The notes beneath the pieces are model-generated. The model saw only the letters and a list, made by a program, of their open reading frames with translations, did no database searches and had not been told where the DNA came from. Position numbers and translations under genes: made by a program. This document shows, one piece after another, positions 61,713 through 64,000 of a stretch of DNA of 64,000 nucleotides. The stretch spans positions 124,001 through 188,000 of the forward strand of contig NZ_SMOA01000001.1 of NCBI RefSeq assembly GCF_004353985.1, given 5' to 3'. The first letter of the stretch is position 1. Each line of letters starts with the position of its first letter. This stretch comes from Paracraurococcus ruber. Its GTDB lineage: Bacteria; Pseudomonadota; Alphaproteobacteria; Acetobacterales; Acetobacteraceae.

Positions 61713-64000
61713 CCCGGCCGTCCAGCGCGCGCCGCGCCAGGCGCCAGCGCGGCCGGAAGATGGTCGCTCCGGTCTCCTCGATCAGTGCCTCCGCCTCGGC
61801 CAGCAGGGTGGCGGCCTCGGTGCTGGCGGGCAGGGCCTGGGCCAGGGTGATCCGCGCCCGGCAGGCCGGCAGGCGGGAGGCGCGGCTGGCCGCCAGCCCG
61901 ATCGCCCGCCTCGCCGCCGCCGCCGCGCCCGCGGCATCGGCCAGGCGCAGCCGGTGCTCGGCCAGGCTCGCCAGCAATTCCGGCTCGAACTCGATCGCCG
62001 CGCGGCTCTCGGCCAGCAGGCCCAGGCTGCGCTCGATTCCCTCCGCCGCCGCGTCATGGTTGCCGGCGATGCCGCGGGCGATTGCCTCGATGGCGGCGGA
62101 ATAGGCGCGCAGGTAGGAGCTGCCGTGCCGCGCCGCCAGCGCGGCGATCTTCGCGGCATGCCGCGCCGCCATCGCCGCGTCGTCGGTGCACCAGGCCAGG
62201 TCCACATAGCCGACATGGCCGATGAACTGCACCGTCGGGTCGATCAGCTCGTTGATCGCGATGATGGCGTCGAGGCAGGCGGTCCCCTCCTCGAACCGGC
62301 CGAGCCGCACCAGGATCCGCCCGCGCAGCGCCAGCGCCCAGTGCCGCAGGCTGTAGCCGAGGAAGCGGTGGTCGAAATCGCTCACCGCGCCGACGCCGGC
62401 CAGCGCGGCGTCGCTCGCCTCCAGCGCCTGGCGCAGCAGCCCGGCCCAGCCATAGGCATGGCTCAGCGCCGCCTGCAGCGTCGCCACCCGCCCGGCATCG
62501 CCGCGCGCCGCGGCCAGGGCGATGGCCCGGCGGATCTCGGCGACGAAGGTGTCGGCGCTGCCGCCATTCACCTGCGTGATCCGCGCCGCCACCAGCATCA
62601 GCAGCGGCTGGACCGAATCGTCGGTCTCGCCTGCCCAGCCCAGCGCCTCCTCGACGAAGGGCCGCGCCTGCTCGGGCGTCAGGCCCTCCCGCCAGCCGAC
62701 CCAGGCGATCTGGCCGCTCGCCTCGATCCGCAGCCGGTCGCTCTCCGGGGCGCGCGGCATGCCGGCCAGCAGCCCGCGCACCTTGTGCCAGAAACGCGTC
62801 GCCTCGGCGGAGCTGCGCGGGCCCAGCCAGCGCGCGGCATGCGCGGCATAGACCGCGGCCTGGCGCGGCTCCCCGCCTTCCTCGTGGTGGTAGGCGATCA
62901 GCGCCGCCGCATCCTCCTGCCGGGCGGGGTCCAGGCGTTCCATGGCGCGGGCGACCGCGGCGTGCAGCGGCGCCCGGCGGGCCTGCAGCTGCATGCCGTA
63001 GGCGACTTCGCGGATCAGCGGGTGGCGGAACTGGAAGTCCGGCTCCGCCATCCCCGGCGCGCGCTGCAGCAGCCCGTCCTCGCACAGCCCGGCCAGCGCC
63101 ACGTCCAGCGCCGCGCGGTCCAGCTGCGCCACCGCCTGCAGCACCGGCAGGCGGAAGGTCTGGCCGATCACCGCCGCCGTCTGCAGCACCCGCCGCGGCG
63201 TGCCCGCCAGGCTGTCGATGCGGGCGCCGATCACCGCCTGCAGGTTCGGCGGCAGCACCCCCTGGCCCTCGGCCTCGCCGCGGCGGAAGGCGCCGCTCTC
63301 CCCGGCGATGATGCCCTGGCCGCGCAGCGCCCGGACGAGTTCCTCGGCGAAGAAGGGGTTGCCGCCGCTGCGCGCGGCGATCCTGGCGCGCAGCCCGGCC
63401 AGCGCCGGGTCCGGGCCGACCAGGCTGGCGATCAGCGCCCCGGTCTCCGCCTCGCCCAGCTCCGCCAGGGCGATCCGGTTGGCGCGCGGCGGCTGCATCC
63501 AGGGCCGGTCATGCCCCGGCCGGCTGTTCACCACCAGCAGGCAGCGCGTGTCCCGCACCGCCGCGGCCAGCGCCGCGACGAAGCCCTCGCTCGCCTCGTC
63601 CAGCCAGTGCAGGTCCTCGAGCAGGATGACCGAGCGTTCGGCGCCGCGCCGCCGCACCAGCGTGGTGACGATGTCCACCAGCCGGGCAATGCGCGCCACC
63701 GGGTTCAGCCAGGCCGGCAGGGCCATGCGGCCGGGGATGCCGAGGAAGTCGCAGACCACCGCCGCATCCACCGGGTCGGCGGCGCCGGCGGCGGCCAGCG
63801 CCTGCTCGACCCGCGCGGCGGAGAGCGGCCCGGCCTCCTCCGCCTCCAGCCCCAGCCAGGCGGAGCGGAGGAATTCCGTCATCGGCTGCAGCGGCCGCGC
63901 CGTGCCGTAGGGCTGCACGCGGATGGCGGCGACCGGCAGCCCCTCCGCGCGGCAGGCGGCGGCGAATTCCTGGCACAGGCGGCTCTTGCCGGTGCCGGGC
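61687..64000 (-). CDS. AAA ATPase/TPR protein, cyclase- or regulator-type (N-terminus beyond the window)
   Basis: At least 770 residues, open at the right edge. The first visible residues, GTGKSRLCQEFAAACRAEGL, are a Walker A motif of an AAA_16/STAND ATPase. SVILLEDLHWLDEASEGFVA is Walker B, and ARSGGNPFFAEELVRALRGQ and FQFRHPLIREVAYGMQLQAR are typical sensor/helical segments. The C-terminal 400 residues are Ala/Leu-rich TPR-like helices. This layout is that of adenylate/guanylate cyclase-domain proteins, whose cyclase domain would lie upstream, or of large winged-helix regulators. Which one cannot be decided here. Confidence 0.85.
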   Translation of the reverse strand, partial: PGTGKSRLCQEFAAACRAEGLPVAAIRVQPYGTARPLQPMTEFLRSAWLGLEAEEAGPLSAARVEQALAAAGAADPVDAAVVCDFLGIPGRMALPAWLNPVARIARLVDIVTTLVRRRGAERSVILLEDLHWLDEASEGFVAALAAAVRDTRCLLVVNSRPGHDRPWMQPPRANRIALAELGEAETGALIASLVGPDPALAGLRARIAARSGGNPFFAEELVRALRGQGIIAGESGAFRRGEAEGQGVLPPNLQAVIGARIDSLAGTPRRVLQTAAVIGQTFRLPVLQAVAQLDRAALDVALAGLCEDGLLQRAPGMAEPDFQFRHPLIREVAYGMQLQARRAPLHAAVARAMERLDPARQEDAAALIAYHHEEGGEPRQAAVYAAHAARWLGPRSSAEATRFWHKVRGLLAGMPRAPESDRLRIEASGQIAWVGWREGLTPEQARPFVEEALGWAGETDDSVQPLLMLVAARITQVNGGSADTFVAEIRRAIALAAARGDAGRVATLQAALSHAYGWAGLLRQALEASDAALAGVGAVSDFDHRFLGYSLRHWALALRGRILVRLGRFEEGTACLDAIIAINELIDPTVQFIGHVGYVDLAWCTDDAAMAARHAAKIAALAARHGSSYLRAYSAAIEAIARGIAGNHDAAAEGIERSLGLLAESRAAIEFEPELLASLAEHRLRLADAAGAAAAARRAIGLAASRASRLPACRARITLAQALPASTEAATLLAEAEALIEETGATIFRPRWRLARRALDGRVSREGPGR

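Overview
The window is a very GC-rich, gene-dense bacterial chromosome segment with no transposase, integrase, phage or CRISPR signature. Codon use dominated by G/C third positions, an alphaproteobacterial-looking elongator tRNA-Met, DUF1127, and a large load of peptide-type ABC importers, Bug-type (TctC) binding proteins and hydantoinases point to an alphaproteobacterium, most likely Acetobacteraceae (Roseomonas-like). That placement is inferred from style, not from a marker gene.

Layout. (1) 1-5778 (-): the yejABEF oligopeptide/microcin C-type importer, with yejF running off the left edge. (2) 5912-7675: divergent hisN (-) and pheA (+), amino acid biosynthesis. (3) 7721-24814 (-): one tightly packed unit of 14 genes, with junctions mostly overlapping by 4-8 bp and none wider than 66 bp. 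It encodes two dipeptide/nickel-type ABC importers, one of them with a permease fused to an ATPase, the hydantoinase/oxoprolinase pair hyuA-hyuB, a DAO-type FAD oxidase, a [2Fe-2S] protein and an FAD/BFD oxidoreductase. (4) 25042-41039 (+): a divergent unit of about 15 genes. It holds an NtaA/DszA-type flavin monooxygenase, a miniature flavoprotein, two DAO oxidases, an opine dehydrogenase, a third complete ABC importer whose binding protein appears circularly permuted, a second NtaA-type monooxygenase, a VOC extradiol dioxygenase, a close LigJ (4-oxalomesaconate hydratase) homologue, a Pht5-like protein and a DUF2891 protein. Blocks 3 and 4 share a 227-bp divergent control region and look like one 33-kb island for uptake and oxidative breakdown (or remodelling) of N-substituted amino acids, opine-like or aminopolycarboxylate-like compounds, and an aromatic fragment. 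The substrate is inferred.

(5) 41050-43086: a 3-hydroxyisobutyrate-dehydrogenase-like enzyme divergent from a TctC binding protein. (6) 43137-47338: a four-domain fasciclin (FAS1) protein divergent from a DUF6502-DUF5666 pair, separated by an AT-rich control region with three palindromes. (7) 47723-50186: a LysR regulator divergent from DUF1127, a CmcJ/NvfI-type oxidoreductase and a tiny membrane protein. (8) 50291-53466: an orphan family-5 binding protein with an AbgB-like M20 amidohydrolase. (9) 53826-60125: a branched-chain/urea/amide-type ABC importer with an amidase, preceded by a textbook sigma-54 promoter and an upstream palindrome, so probably nitrogen-controlled amide scavenging. (10) 60182-64000: tRNA-Met, an unknown protein with a methyltransferase, and the C-terminal part of a large AAA/TPR ATPase running off the right edge.
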